Shown: positions 8,846-17,458, counted from the stretch's first letter. The stretch: 42,241 bases of DNA from Clostridiales bacterium (GCA_024691085.1 JAILNX010000022.1:1-42241); one strand, 5' to 3'. Made by a program: numbers and translations. The notes: a model not told the origin generated them from the sequence alone.

Positions 8846-9364
8846 TTACTCGGCCTGGGCGGTTTCTCCGCCGTTCTTCTTCGCGATCTGATCGAGAACG
8901 ATAGCAAGACCGCTGATGGGGCTCATCATGCTGCCGAGCATACGGGCGATGAGAACCTCCTTGGGGGGCAGCTCTGCGAGGGCGTCGATCGCGGCCGCAT
9001 CGGAAACCTTACCGTTTACGATACCACCCTTGATCTCGCACTTCTTGAGCTTCTTGACGGTGTCCTTCAGAACCTTGGCGGGGGAGACGGCGTCCTCGTA
9101 ACCGATGGCGAAAGCGGACGGACCTTTGAGCATAGCCTTGACGGACTCGTCAATGCCGATCTCTTCGCATGCGCGCTCGACCATGGAGTTCTTGACAACG
9201 ACGTACTCGTTGCCGGCCTTGCGCATATCGGCGCGGAGAGCGGTGACCTCGGAAACGGTGAGTCCGCGATAATCGAATACGATGACGGACTGGGCGCGCT
9301 TTAACTTGTCAGCGATCTCTTTTACCAGCTGTTCCTTCTGGGCAATGATGGAAGCGTTTGCCAT
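8846..9364 (-). CDS. rplJ: 50S ribosomal protein L10
   Basis: A 172-residue L10 that anchors L7/L12 dimers to the ribosome. The N-terminal domain contains the typical VFDYRGLTV segment near residues 29-37 and KNSMVERA; the C-terminal helix binds L7/L12. AAGGAGG precedes the start, with a longer than usual spacer of about 12 bases. The gene lies behind an L10 leader, so the L10-(L12)n complex should repress its own operon by binding the leader. rplK and rplA are not in the window. Confidence 0.97.
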   Translation of the reverse strand: MANASIIAQKEQLVKEIADKLKRAQSVIVFDYRGLTVSEVTALRADMRKAGNEYVVVKNSMVERACEEIGIDESVKAMLKGPSAFAIGYEDAVSPAKVLKDTVKKLKKCEIKGGIVNGKVSDAAAIDALAELPPKEVLIARMLGSMMSPISGLAIVLDQIAKKNGGETAQAE

Positions 9365-9399
9365 TTTTAATGGATTCCTCCTTGTTACAGTCTAACAAT

Positions 9400-9545
9400 A
9401 AAATATCCCCGTGCCGATTTACGACAGGGGAAATGAAGAAGTCTGTACCCCGAGGATGATCCTCGGTCTATATGAATCTTCACCTCGGCAGGATATTAAG
9501 TTCCGGTCGCCCGGAACACCGGCTGTCTACGGCGGATATTTGATT
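9400..9545 (-). promoter_or_regulatory. L10 leader (autoregulatory 5' UTR of rplJ-rplL)
   Basis: The transcribed strand shows the conserved CCTGCCGAGGTG element, a CCGAGGATCATCCTCGG hairpin (9449-9465), a CCGGTGTTCCGGGCGACCGG-type helix upstream, and a pairing of CCCCTG/CGGGG-type arms near 9406-9436 before the gene. This order matches the known L10 leader of Firmicutes. The identification is by motif, not by a covariance search. Confidence 0.8.
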
Positions 9546-9555
9546 GCCGAAGCGT

Positions 9556-9584
9556 AGAATATCATAACCGTCCCCTTATGTCAA
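9556..9584 (-). promoter_or_regulatory. Promoter of the rplJ-rplL operon
   Basis: Minus strand TTGACA (9584-9579), 17 bases, TATTCT (9561-9556). Predicted start near 9549, just before the L10 leader. Confidence 0.7.
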
Positions 9585-9641
9585 GCGATTTTTTAAAGAT
9601 TTTCCGATATATTTTTAAGCGTCGGCCGAAGGCGGGCGCAC

Positions 9642-9670
9642 TTGACATGCGCGTGAGAAGACGGTAAAAT
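9642..9670 (+). promoter_or_regulatory. Promoter of the secreted/anchored protein gene
   Basis: TTGACA (9642-9647), 17-base spacer, TAAAAT (9665-9670), divergent from the ribosomal protein promoter. Confidence 0.8.
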
Positions 9671-9707
9671 ATATAAAAATGCCGTATGGCAGTTCAGGGA
9701 GGGAAAC

Positions 9708-10268
9708 ATGAATACGGGATCGAAGAAGAGGCTTTGTTCGGTCATCTGCGCCGCCCTGTGCGCCGCGCTGTTCATTTCTTCCGCGGCGGCCGCGCTCGGG
9801 CTCATAACCGGCGTCAAGATCAGCCCCAAGGGAAGGATCACCTGGGACGATTTTCCCGGAGCGGTGATGTATTGGCTTGGCGTGGACGGGGGCTATACCC
9901 CGATCATGAACGGCGGAACTATTTCGGACAGGATCGAAGAGCCCGGAACGTACGATCTGGAGATCGACGCCTACACCGAGAACAGTGAGAAGCTGCTCGC
10001 TGTGTGGACGGGCACGGTCGTGTATGACGGCATCACATTCACGCTTGCCGAATCCGAGGAAGGGCCCATAGATACCACGGACGAATCGCCCGCACCCGTG
10101 ATTGCCGCTCCTGATACGACCCGCGTCCCGGAAAAGGATCGGGATACCTCGTCGGGAATTGCATCGGGCCCCATCATTATCACCGCCATCATCGCCGCTG
10201 CGGTCATCGTTACGGCAGTTGCGGCCGTGATAATCGTGCTTGCCATCGTCAAACGCAAAAAGCAGTAA
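9708..10268 (+). CDS. Secreted protein with a C-terminal membrane anchor, unknown function
   Basis: The 186-residue product has an N-terminal signal peptide (basic start, hydrophobic core to about residue 29), an extracellular part of about 120 residues, and a C-terminal transmembrane helix (about 152-180) ending in a basic RKKQ tail. The middle part begins with a short segment that resembles a fibronectin-like strand pattern (ISPKGRITWDDF), followed by an acidic, Thr/Pro-rich linker. AGGGAGGG lies just upstream of the ATG. No known family is recognised. It is monocistronic: its own promoter precedes it and a terminator follows. Confidence 0.8.
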   Translation: MNTGSKKRLCSVICAALCAALFISSAAAALGLITGVKISPKGRITWDDFPGAVMYWLGVDGGYTPIMNGGTISDRIEEPGTYDLEIDAYTENSEKLLAVWTGTVVYDGITFTLAESEEGPIDTTDESPAPVIAAPDTTRVPEKDRDTSSGIASGPIIITAIIAAAVIVTAVAAVIIVLAIVKRKKQ

Positions 10269-10285
10269 CAGCCTTAAAGGGTTCA

Positions 10286-10320
10286 GGGAAAGGCTGGGCG
10301 CCGCTCCGCCTTTCCCTTAT
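10286..10320 (+). terminator. Intrinsic terminator
   Basis: GGGAAAGGC (10286-10294) pairs with GCCTTTCCC (10308-10316), followed by TTATTTC. It separates the anchored protein gene from the QueG-like gene, whose ribosome site starts only some ten bases later. Confidence 0.7.
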
Positions 10321-10340
10321 TTCATAAAGAGGTAAAGGGC

Positions 10341-11153
10341 ATGGACAACGCGAAACTTAAAACTCTCGCGGCGGCGCTCGGATTCCGGGCGGCGTACTTT
10401 TTGCCTCTGCCCGACTATCCGAAAAACGAGGACGAGCCGCACATCGTGTGGAGCGCGGAGGCCTTCCCGTGGGCGCGCGCGTCGCTCCTCCTCGTGTGGG
10501 TGTACACCCCCTATGACAAGGACGGGCGCATACCCGCCTATTACGTAAACAGCAACGAGTCGTATCACGCAAGCGTCGCGCTCGCAAAAAGCCTCGAGGC
10601 CGAGGGCTTCGCGTGCTTTAGGTGCGAGATCCCGATAAAGCAGATGGCTGCGCGGTACGGCGTAGCGAGGAGCCTTAAAAACTCACTCGTCGAGATACCG
10701 CCCTTCGGGACGCGGACGGTGATACAGACAATGCTCCTCGGGGAGCCGTTCAGACCTGAAACCTATTCGATCGAAGAGGACAGCCTCTGTTTAACCTGCC
10801 GCGCCTGCGAAAAGGCGTGCCCCGCGCACGCCATAGGCGAGAACGGCTACGAAGTTAAAAAGTGCATGCGCTTCTATATGGACGGCGCGGACTATCCCGA
10901 ATGGGTGTACGGAATGCAGAAGACGCATCTCGGCTGCGAGATCTGCCAGGAGGTCTGTCCCAGGAACGCCGCGATAGGGTTTGTTAAGCCGCCGCCCGAG
11001 GTAACGGAGGCGTTCGACTTAAAAAGGCTCGCCGCGGGTGATACCGCCGCCGCGAGAAGGCTCGTCGGGAAGAACATAACGGGTCACGGGAAGCTGACCA
11101 AGGAAGCGGAGCATTTTTTGAAAAAAGCCTCCCCGGAGCAAAATATACCTTGA
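10341..11153 (+). CDS. Epoxyqueuosine reductase (QueG)-like double 4Fe-4S protein
   Basis: A 270-residue protein with two 4Fe-4S motifs. The first is CxxCxxCxxxCP at residues 150-161. The second is C175 plus the GCEICQEVCPRN block at 198-209, which is the signature seen at the end of the ferredoxin part of QueG. QueG proper is about 100 residues longer, with a C-terminal HEAT-like part and a fuller B12-binding N-terminal domain, so this is a short relative rather than a sure QueG. A reducing enzyme role is inferred from family only. GAGG lies upstream of the ATG at 10341. The last codon and stop overlap the -35 box of the pyr operon. Confidence 0.75.
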   Translation: MDNAKLKTLAAALGFRAAYFLPLPDYPKNEDEPHIVWSAEAFPWARASLLLVWVYTPYDKDGRIPAYYVNSNESYHASVALAKSLEAEGFACFRCEIPIKQMAARYGVARSLKNSLVEIPPFGTRTVIQTMLLGEPFRPETYSIEEDSLCLTCRACEKACPAHAIGENGYEVKKCMRFYMDGADYPEWVYGMQKTHLGCEICQEVCPRNAAIGFVKPPPEVTEAFDLKRLAAGDTAAARRLVGKNITGHGKLTKEAEHFLKKASPEQNIP

Positions 11154-11178
11154 CATGATGGCGCCTTTAATGTACAAT
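11150..11178 (+). promoter_or_regulatory. Promoter of the pyr operon
   Basis: TTGACA (11150-11155), 17 bases, TACAAT (11173-11178). The -35 box overlaps the TGA stop (11151-11153) of the upstream gene. Transcription should start near 11185, right at the PyrR-binding loop. Confidence 0.85.
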
Positions 11179-11185
11179 ACTTTAG

Positions 11186-11290
11186 GTCTTTAAGGCGATA
11201 CGGAGATATCGGCAAGACGGGAACGGTACTTAAAAATCGGTACCGTCTGATTGTGAAACCGGAGCTCCGCCTTTAAAGCGGAGCTTTTTT
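11186..11290 (+). promoter_or_regulatory. PyrR-type attenuation leader of the pyr operon
   Basis: GTCTT (11186-11190) pairs with AAGAC (11214-11218). Inside, CGATA (11196-11200) pairs with TATCG (11207-11211) around the hexaloop CGGAGA, which fits the CNGNGA loop known from PyrR-binding sites; the purine-rich internal bulge (TAAGG) also fits. The leader ends in a terminator at 11263-11290. Part of the loop, CTTTAAGGCG (11188-11197), can instead pair with CGCCTTTAAAG (11268-11278) of the terminator, giving an antiterminator. So UMP-loaded PyrR binding should favour termination. pyrR itself is not in the window. Confidence 0.82.
11263..11290 (+). terminator. Attenuator terminator of the pyr leader
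   Basis: AGCTCCGC (11263-11270), loop CTTTAAA, GCGGAGCT (11278-11285), then T residues to 11290. It ends 20 bases before the pyrC start codon, so it acts within the leader. Confidence 0.9.
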
Positions 11291-11310
11291 CAAAGCAAAC
11301 GGAGGAAAAT

Positions 11311-12498
11311 ATGCGCGCGAAGGTATTGGTTTCAAAGGCGGTGCCGGATTTCGCTCCCCGGCTTACGGAGGATATTTTCCTTTCCGACGAATCGAATACG
11401 GTCATTCTTCCCGGCTTCTCGGACGTGCATGTGCATTTCCGTGAGCCGGGTTTTTCTTATAAAGAAACGGTAAGATCGGGCTCTCTCGCCGCGGCGCGCG
11501 GAGGCTATACGGCGGTCTGCGCCATGCCGAATCTTAACCCCGTTCCGGACTCCGCGGAGAGCCTCGAACGCGAACTTGAGATAATAAGGCGCGGCGCCGT
11601 GATAAACGTGTACCCCTACGGCGCGCTGACGGTCGGCGAGAAGGGCAGGGAGAAAGCTGATCTTCGCGGCATGGCGAAGCTCGTCGCCGCCTTTTCGGAC
11701 GACGGGAAGGGCGTGCAGGACGAAGGGATGATGCGCGAGGTAATGCTCGAATGCGCGCGCCTGAACAAGGTGCTCGCAGCGCACTGCGAGGACGAAAGCC
11801 TGCTCTTTGGCGGCTACATCCACGCGGGCGGGTACGCGGCTGAACACGGGCACCGGGGTATCAGCTCCGAATCCGAATGGCGCCCGATCGAAAGGGACGT
11901 GCGCCTTGCCGCGGAAACGGGCGTCAGGTATCACGTCTGCCATGTCTCCTGCCGCGAAAGCGTTGAGATAATAAGAGACGCCAAAAAGTCCGGCGTTGAC
12001 GTCACCTGCGAGACCGCGCCGCACTACCTCCTGCTCGACGAGAGCGACCTAAATGAGGACGGCCGCTTCAAGATGAACCCGCCCCTTCGGGGAAGGCTCG
12101 ACCGCGAGGCGCTCCTTAACGCCGTGATCGACGGGACGGTCGATATGATCGCGACCGATCACGCGCCGCATTCCGCCGAGGAAAAGTCCCGCGGACTCGA
12201 GAAAAGCCCGTTCGGGATCGTGGGGCTTGAGACCGCGTTCCCGCTCCTCTACACCTATCTTGTGAAAAAAGGCGTCATCACGATGGACAGGCTCATGGAG
12301 CTCATCGTGACGAAGCCTCGCGAAAGGTTCTCGCTTCCGCTCTCGAACGGCGACTGGTCGGCGTGGGATCTTGGCGCCGAATACGCGATAGATCCCGATG
12401 AGTTCCTCTCAATGGGCAGGGCGACGCCCTTTACGGGGTGGAAGGTGAACGGAAAATGCCTTATGACCGTATGTAACGTAAAGGTCGTTTACAGATGA
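11311..12498 (+). CDS. pyrC: Dihydroorotase
   Basis: Closes N-carbamoyl-aspartate to dihydroorotate, third step of pyrimidine synthesis. The 395-residue enzyme is of the type I (Bacillus PyrC) amidohydrolase group: DVHVHFREPG at 38-47 gives metal ligands H40 and H42, followed by KETVRSG, an AMPNLNP substrate motif near 74, CHVSC near 211, and the catalytic aspartate in TDHAPH near 286. It is some 25-30 residues shorter than typical, mainly because the N-terminal beta-sandwich is reduced. GGAGG sits five bases before the ATG. It is first in the pyr operon and overlaps pyrK by four bases (ATGA). Confidence 0.95.
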   Translation: MRAKVLVSKAVPDFAPRLTEDIFLSDESNTVILPGFSDVHVHFREPGFSYKETVRSGSLAAARGGYTAVCAMPNLNPVPDSAESLERELEIIRRGAVINVYPYGALTVGEKGREKADLRGMAKLVAAFSDDGKGVQDEGMMREVMLECARLNKVLAAHCEDESLLFGGYIHAGGYAAEHGHRGISSESEWRPIERDVRLAAETGVRYHVCHVSCRESVEIIRDAKKSGVDVTCETAPHYLLLDESDLNEDGRFKMNPPLRGRLDREALLNAVIDGTVDMIATDHAPHSAEEKSRGLEKSPFGIVGLETAFPLLYTYLVKKGVITMDRLMELIVTKPRERFSLPLSNGDWSAWDLGAEYAIDPDEFLSMGRATPFTGWKVNGKCLMTVCNVKVVYR

Positions 12499-13220
12499 AA
12501 CAAACGGTTCTGACAGTAAAAGAAAACAGGGCGCTTGCAAAGAGCGTTTACATAATGACTCTCGGGGGCGATACCGGCGCGAATAAGCCCGGGCAGTTCG
12601 TTGAAATAAAGCTCGACGGCCTCTATCTAAGGCGCCCGATCTCCGTGTGCGACTGCGAAAACGGTTATCTCACGATCATCTACAAGGTCGTCGGCAGCGG
12701 CACGGAGCAGATGACAGGGCTGAAAGAAGGGGACAGGCTCGACGTCCTGACCTGCCTCGGAAACGGCTATGACCTTGCCGCCGCGGGCGACAGGCCGCTT
12801 CTTATAGGCGGCGGCGTGGGCGTACCGCCGATGTATCTTCTCGCGAAAGAACTCATAAAGCAGGGGAAAGAAGTTTCTGTTATTCTCGGCTTCAATACGC
12901 GTGACGAGGTCTTCTTCGAGGACGAGTTCGCTTCTCTCGGATGCTCCGTCACGGTCACGACCGCCGACGGCTCTTACGGCGTGAGGGGCTTCGTCACCGA
13001 CGCGCTTCCGGATAACGCCTCGTACTTCTACGCGTGCGGCCCCAAACCCATGCTCAGGGCGCTCTCGGAAAGGACGGATATCCCCGGCGAGTTCAGCCTC
13101 GAGGAGCGCATGGGCTGCGGCTTCGGCGCGTGCATGGGCTGCTCCGTCATGACGAAAAGCGGCGCGAAGCGCGTCTGCAAGGACGGCCCCGTCTTCAAAA
13201 AGGAGGAGCTAATATGGTGA
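12495..13220 (+). CDS. pyrK: Dihydroorotate dehydrogenase electron transfer subunit
   Basis: This 241-residue flavoprotein passes electrons from dihydroorotate dehydrogenase 1B to NAD. It has the FAD-binding RRPIS motif (46-50), a GGGVGVPP nucleotide-binding loop (105-112), CGPKPML near 181, and a 2Fe-2S site at C208, C213, C216 and C228. Length is normal for PyrK (PyrDII). It overlaps pyrC at its start and pyrD at its end, so the three are translationally coupled, which helps equal production of the PyrD-PyrK complex. Confidence 0.95.
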   Translation: MKQTVLTVKENRALAKSVYIMTLGGDTGANKPGQFVEIKLDGLYLRRPISVCDCENGYLTIIYKVVGSGTEQMTGLKEGDRLDVLTCLGNGYDLAAAGDRPLLIGGGVGVPPMYLLAKELIKQGKEVSVILGFNTRDEVFFEDEFASLGCSVTVTTADGSYGVRGFVTDALPDNASYFYACGPKPMLRALSERTDIPGEFSLEERMGCGFGACMGCSVMTKSGAKRVCKDGPVFKKEELIW

Positions 13221-14110
13221 ACACCAAGGTCAGCCTCTTGGGTATAACGCTCGATAATCCCGTCATACCCGCCTCCGGCACTTTCGGCTACGGCTATGAA
13301 TTCGCGGAGCTTTACGATATAAACGCACTCGGCACGTTCTCGTTCAAGGGGACTACGCGCGAACCGCGCTTCGGCAATCCCACGCCGCGCATCGCGGAAT
13401 GCACGGCCGGCATGATAAACGCCGTCGGGCTGCAGAATCCCGGCGTCGAAAAGGTGATTTCGGAGGAGCTTCCGAAGCTCAGGAAGGTTTTTCACAAGCC
13501 CGTCATGGCGAACGTTTCGGGCTTTTCGGTCGAGGACTACGCCTGCACCGCCGCTCTTCTCGATAAGGAGGAGCAAGTTGGCTGGATCGAGATCAACGTA
13601 AGCTGCCCCAACGTCCACGGGGGCGGCATGAGCTTCGGCACGGAGCCAAAGGCCGCCGCTGAGGTCACGACGGCGGTAAAGAAGGTCACGACAAAGCCGA
13701 TAATCCTAAAGCTCTCGCCCAACGTCACCGATATCACCGCGATCGCGAAGGCGTGCGAGGATGCGGGCGCGGACGGCATAAGCCTTATAAACACCCTACT
13801 AGGCATGAGGATCGACCTTAAGACCAGGAAGCCCGTCATAGCGAACACAATGGGCGGCTTCTCCGGCCCCGCGGTGTTCCCCGTGGCGCTCCGCATGGTC
13901 TACCAGACCGCCCGCGCGGTAAAGATCCCGGTAATCGGCATGGGCGGAGTCACGAGCGCGGAGGACGTCCTCGAGATGATGATGGCGGGAGCCAAAGCGG
14001 TCGAAGTCGGAGCCGCGAACCTTATCGATCCCTTCGCCTCGAAGAAGATAGTCGAAAACCTTCCGCGGGCGATGGAGAAATACGGCATAAAGGATCTTAA
14101 CGAACTTTAA
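13214..14110 (+). CDS. pyrD: Dihydroorotate dehydrogenase, class 1B catalytic subunit
   Basis: Oxidises dihydroorotate to orotate with FMN, then passes electrons to PyrK. The 298-residue protein is a TIM barrel with the 1B motif NVSCPN at 128-133, whose C131 is the catalytic base, and the phosphate-binding region GMGGV near 240. The start at 13214 is supported by AGGAGGAG just upstream and by the usual N-terminus; an open frame continues upstream only because it lies over pyrK. It overlaps pyrK by seven bases. Confidence 0.96.
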   Translation: MVNTKVSLLGITLDNPVIPASGTFGYGYEFAELYDINALGTFSFKGTTREPRFGNPTPRIAECTAGMINAVGLQNPGVEKVISEELPKLRKVFHKPVMANVSGFSVEDYACTAALLDKEEQVGWIEINVSCPNVHGGGMSFGTEPKAAAEVTTAVKKVTTKPIILKLSPNVTDITAIAKACEDAGADGISLINTLLGMRIDLKTRKPVIANTMGGFSGPAVFPVALRMVYQTARAVKIPVIGMGGVTSAEDVLEMMMAGAKAVEVGAANLIDPFASKKIVENLPRAMEKYGIKDLNEL

Positions 14111-14124
14111 AGGAGTCAGATGAT

Positions 14125-14829
14125 ATGGGTAAGGACGTTATAGTCGCGTGCGACTTCGCGAGCGCGGAGGCGACGCGGGCATTCCTCGACAGGTTCAAGG
14201 GCGAATCGAGGAAGCCTTTTCTGAAGATCGGCATGGAGCTTTACTACGCGGAAGGACCGGCGATCGTCCGCGAGATAAAGGAGAGGGGACACAGGATATT
14301 CCTCGATCTAAAGCTCCACGACATTCCCAACACGGTCAAGAAGGCGATGGCGGTACTCTCGCGCCTCGACGTCGACATAACGAACCTCCACGCCGCGGGA
14401 ACGCGCGCGATGATGGAGGCGGCGCTCGAGGGGCTGACGAGGCCGGACGGCACAAGGCCGAAGCTCATCGCCGTGACGATGCTCACCAGCACGAGCCAGG
14501 AGAGCATGGAAAGGGATATCCTCGTTCACGAGCCCATCGACGAGGTCGTCATGCGCTACGCTGAGAGCGCGAAGGCGGCGGGGCTCGACGGCGTGGTCTG
14601 CTCGCCGCTCGAGGCGGGCAAGGTGCATTTTAGGTGCGGCGCTGAGTTTCTTACCGTGACCCCGGGCGTTCGCTTTGCTGGCGGCGACGTCGGCGATCAG
14701 CAGCGCGTCACGACCCCCGCGAGGGCGAGGGAGCTCGGCTCGGACTTTATCGTCGTAGGCCGTCCCATCACCGCCGCGGAGGATCCGGTCGGGGCGTACT
14801 TAAAGTGTGTTAACGAATTTGTTGACTGA
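14125..14829 (+). CDS. pyrF: Orotidine 5'-phosphate decarboxylase
   Basis: Decarboxylates OMP to UMP, last step of the pathway. The 234-residue protein is a type 1 PyrF: K34 in FLKIGMELY, the catalytic tetrad segment DLKLHDIPNT (61-70, with D61, K63 and D66) and the phosphate-binding GRPIT near 212. AAGGAG is placed before the ATG. It follows pyrD after 14 bases and precedes pyrE by 13. Confidence 0.96.
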   Translation: MGKDVIVACDFASAEATRAFLDRFKGESRKPFLKIGMELYYAEGPAIVREIKERGHRIFLDLKLHDIPNTVKKAMAVLSRLDVDITNLHAAGTRAMMEAALEGLTRPDGTRPKLIAVTMLTSTSQESMERDILVHEPIDEVVMRYAESAKAAGLDGVVCSPLEAGKVHFRCGAEFLTVTPGVRFAGGDVGDQQRVTTPARARELGSDFIVVGRPITAAEDPVGAYLKCVNEFVD

Positions 14830-14842
14830 AAGGAATAATGGT

Positions 14843-15478
14843 ATGAACAGACAGGAACTTATCGCAAAAGACCTTCTTAAGATCAAGGCCGTATTCTTCC
14901 GTCCGGACGAGCCGTTCATCTGGGCGAGCGGCATCAAAAGCCCCGTCTACTGCGACAACAGGCTCACGCTGACCGCGCCCGGGGTGAGGAACGACGTCGA
15001 GAACTCGCTCGCCGAGGTCATAAGGGAGAAATATCCCGACGCCGAGGTGCTCATGGGCACGAGCACCGCGGGTATCGCGCACGCCGCGATAGTCGGGCAC
15101 ATAATGGGCCTGCCCATGGGCTACGTCCGCTCGGGCGCCAAGGATCATGGCAGGCAGAACCAGATCGAGGGCCGCCTTGAAAAAGGTCAGAAGGTCGTCG
15201 TGGTCGAGGATCTCATCTCGACGGGCGGCAGCGTCATCGAGGTCGTGAACGTCCTGCGCGAGGCGGGAGCGAACGTCCTGGGCGTGGTCTCGATATTCAC
15301 CTACGGCATGAAGAAGGGCCTTGTGCGCCTTTCGGAGGCGAACGTCGAAAACACGAGCCTTACGAACTTCGACGTGATCGCGCGCGTCGCTGCGGACGAG
15401 GGCTATATCGCCCCCAAAGACGTTGAAAGACTTCTCGCGTTCAGGGACAACCCCTCGGACGAGAGCTGGATAAAGTGA
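14843..15478 (+). CDS. pyrE: Orotate phosphoribosyltransferase
   Basis: Joins orotate to PRPP to make OMP. The 211-residue protein has an N-terminal [21 protein letters not shown] segment, the orotate-binding TSTAG near residue 73, and the PRPP loop [13 protein letters not shown] near 115-127. I chose the ATG at 14843, which follows AAAGGA by eight bases, over an in-frame codon at 14807 that lies inside pyrF. Length matches the family. Confidence 0.96.
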   Translation: MNRQELIAKDLLKIKAVFFRPDEPFIWASGIKSPVYCDNRLTLTAPGVRNDVENSLAEVIREKYPDAEVLMGTSTAGIAHAAIVGHIMGLPMGYVRSGAKDHGRQNQIEGRLEKGQKVVVVEDLISTGGSVIEVVNVLREAGANVLGVVSIFTYGMKKGLVRLSEANVENTSLTNFDVIARVAADEGYIAPKDVERLLAFRDNPSDESWIK

Positions 15479-15504
15479 TAATTATACAGAAAGGTAATGA
15501 TAAA

Positions 15505-16431
15505 ATGAAAAGCCTGATCGACATTCTGGACTTAACCACGGATGAGCTTGACGAGCTCATCGCCTGCGCCGAAGACATTATCGCGAACCCCGACAAATAC
15601 GCCGAGGCCTGCCGCGGCAAGAAGCTCGCGACGCTCTTCTTCGAGCCGTCCACGAGGACGCGCATGAGCTTCGAGGCCGCGATGTACGAGCTCGGCGGCA
15701 ACGTCATCTCCGTCACCGGCGCGGCGTCGTCCTCCGCCGCCAAGGGCGAGAGCGTAGCGGACACCGCGAAGACCGTCTCCTGCTATACCGACATCATCGC
15801 GATCCGCCACCCGAAGGAGGGCGCGGCGCTCGTCACGGCGAACAACGCGAGCGTCCCTGTCATCAACGCGGGCGACGGCGGCCACTGCCACCCCACGCAG
15901 ACCCTGGCCGACCTTCTCACCATCTGGCGCGAGAAGGGCAGGTTCACGAACCTCACCATCGGCGTCTGCGGCGACCTTAAGTTCGGACGCACCGTCCACT
16001 CCCTCATCAACGCCATGAGCCGCTACGAGGGCAACAACTTCGTGCTCATCTCCCCCGAGGAGCTCAAGGTCCCCTCCTACGTCAAGAAGGACGTCCTCCA
16101 GCAGAAGGGCATCCCCTACGAGCAGACCACCGACCTCATGGCGGTCATGCCCAAGCTCGACATACTCTATATGACCCGCGTCCAGCGCGAAAGGTTCTTC
16201 AACGAGGAGGACTATTTAAGGCTGAAGGACAGCTACATCCTCACCACGGACAAGCTGAAGGCCGCGAAGCCCGACCTCGCGGTGATGCATCCCCTGCCCC
16301 GCGTGAACGAGATCTCCGTCGCCGTCGACGACGATCCCAGGGCGTGCTACTTCAAGCAGGTGCTCAACGGCAAATATATGCGTATGGCGCTCATCCTCAA
16401 GCTCTTGAGGGAAGCCGGAAAGATCAAATAA
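15505..16431 (+). CDS. pyrB: Aspartate carbamoyltransferase catalytic subunit
   Basis: Makes carbamoyl-aspartate from carbamoyl phosphate and aspartate, the committed step. The 308-residue protein has the carbamoyl phosphate loop FEPSTRTR (46-53), the neighbour-subunit loop with K80 (SSSAAKGES), R101-H102-P103, and HPTQ near 134. It is close in length to the E. coli catalytic chain, and pyrI follows directly, so a dodecameric allosteric enzyme is expected. The start at 15505 is preceded by GAAAGG at ten bases; an in-frame codon at 15475 overlaps the end of pyrE. Confidence 0.96.
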   Translation: MKSLIDILDLTTDELDELIACAEDIIANPDKYAEACRGKKLATLFFEPSTRTRMSFEAAMYELGGNVISVTGAASSSAAKGESVADTAKTVSCYTDIIAIRHPKEGAALVTANNASVPVINAGDGGHCHPTQTLADLLTIWREKGRFTNLTIGVCGDLKFGRTVHSLINAMSRYEGNNFVLISPEELKVPSYVKKDVLQQKGIPYEQTTDLMAVMPKLDILYMTRVQRERFFNEEDYLRLKDSYILTTDKLKAAKPDLAVMHPLPRVNEISVAVDDDPRACYFKQVLNGKYMRMALILKLLREAGKIK

Positions 16432-16446
16432 GAAGGAGAAAATGAC

Positions 16447-16863
16447 ATGAACATCGATTCCATTCATAACGGCGTCGTAATCGACCACATCACCGCCGGC
16501 AGCGGCATGAAGCTCTATGAACTCCTCGGTCTCGGCGAACTCGACTGCTCCGTCGCGATAATCAAGAACGCCGTGAGCCGGAAGAAGGGCAGGAAGGACA
16601 TCATCAAGATCGACGCGGAGATCCCCGTGAACCTCGATATCATCGGCTACGTCGATCCCGGCGCGACCGTCAATATCATAAAGGACGGCAGACTCGTCGA
16701 AAAGCGCGAGCTCACCCTTCCCGACAAGCTCGTCAACGTCCTGAAGTGCAAGAACCCCCGCTGCATCACCTCCTGCGAGCAGGAGCTCGATCACGTATTC
16801 AAGCTCACCGACAAGGAGCACAAGGTCTACCGCTGCATCTACTGCGAGACCAAGGCGAATTAA
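16447..16863 (+). CDS. pyrI: Aspartate carbamoyltransferase regulatory subunit
   Basis: Binds CTP/UTP or ATP and tunes PyrB. The 138-residue protein has an N-terminal allosteric domain (MKLYELLGL near 21-29) and a C-terminal zinc domain with C101, C106, C130 and C133 that contacts the catalytic chain. AAGGAG lies just before the ATG; the gene starts 15 bases after pyrB and is the last of the operon. Its presence means the pathway has feedback at the enzyme as well as at transcription. Confidence 0.95.
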   Translation: MNIDSIHNGVVIDHITAGSGMKLYELLGLGELDCSVAIIKNAVSRKKGRKDIIKIDAEIPVNLDIIGYVDPGATVNIIKDGRLVEKRELTLPDKLVNVLKCKNPRCITSCEQELDHVFKLTDKEHKVYRCIYCETKAN

Positions 16864-16902
16864 TTAAACCCGAGACCGGCGAACGAACGGTTTATAATTG
16901 TG

Positions 16903-16932
16903 AAAAAACTCCGCCAAAGGCGGAGTTTTTCG
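16903..16932. terminator. Bidirectional terminator between pyrI and the DUF2500 gene
   Basis: AACTCCGCC (16907-16915), AAA loop, GGCGGAGTT (16919-16927) with A residues before and T residues after, so it can end both the pyr operon and the convergent DUF2500 gene. Confidence 0.88.
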
Positions 16933-16939
16933 TTATTTC

Positions 16940-17419
16940 TTAAGCCTTCATTTTTCTTTCGAAGGGAGTTCCGCAGTAGGGGCAGGTGCGGCCGGTATAG
17001 GGCGCGCCGCAGGCGGGGCACTTGTGCTCGCGCTCGGCCGCTCCGCGCGCGTCGAACCTGTCGTCCGTCCTTCTGAAGCATACGAACCGACCGCCGCGTA
17101 TTACAAGGAGCCCCCTGTCGCCCTCGGCCAGATAACCGTAATCGGTGCCCGAGACGCGGAACTCCTCACGCCGGTCGTTGGTGTACTGGAACGTCGCGTA
17201 ATAGGAGGTGGAGCCGTATTCGCCGCTCGTGACGTGCGTCCTCTTCGACACGACCACCGCCTCAAACTGTTCGTCCGGGACGGAGATCCTTCTGCTGCCG
17301 GAGCTGCGCGCGTTCCTTATGATTTTCGGGAGGAAAAAGCCCATGAAGATTATGCCCCCGATGACGACGAGGCCTTCGGCCACGAAAATAAAAATACCTA
17401 AAAATGTGTAAGCGGACAT
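16940..17419 (-). CDS. DUF2500 membrane protein with C-terminal zinc ribbon (copy 1)
   Basis: The 159-residue protein starts with one membrane helix (about 5-32), then a DUF2500 beta-rich domain (EAVVVSKRTHVT to LLVIRGGRF, roughly 50-115) and ends in a CPACGAPYTGRTCPYCG zinc ribbon. The function of DUF2500 is unknown; topology suggests a cytoplasmic domain tethered to the membrane. GGAGG precedes the ATG. It is a paralogue of the gene just upstream; the last 35 or so codons are nearly identical in DNA. Confidence 0.85.
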   Translation of the reverse strand: MSAYTFLGIFIFVAEGLVVIGGIIFMGFFLPKIIRNARSSGSRRISVPDEQFEAVVVSKRTHVTSGEYGSTSYYATFQYTNDRREEFRVSGTDYGYLAEGDRGLLVIRGGRFVCFRRTDDRFDARGAAEREHKCPACGAPYTGRTCPYCGTPFERKMKA

Positions 17420-17458
17420 ATGATCTCCTCCGCGGCGGCTTCTGTCGCCCGCAACAGT

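Noticed and set aside
16864-16902. TATAAT at 16893 as a promoter after pyrI
   Set aside because: No -35 box at 15-19 bases, and a terminator follows within ten bases with no plus-strand gene behind it.
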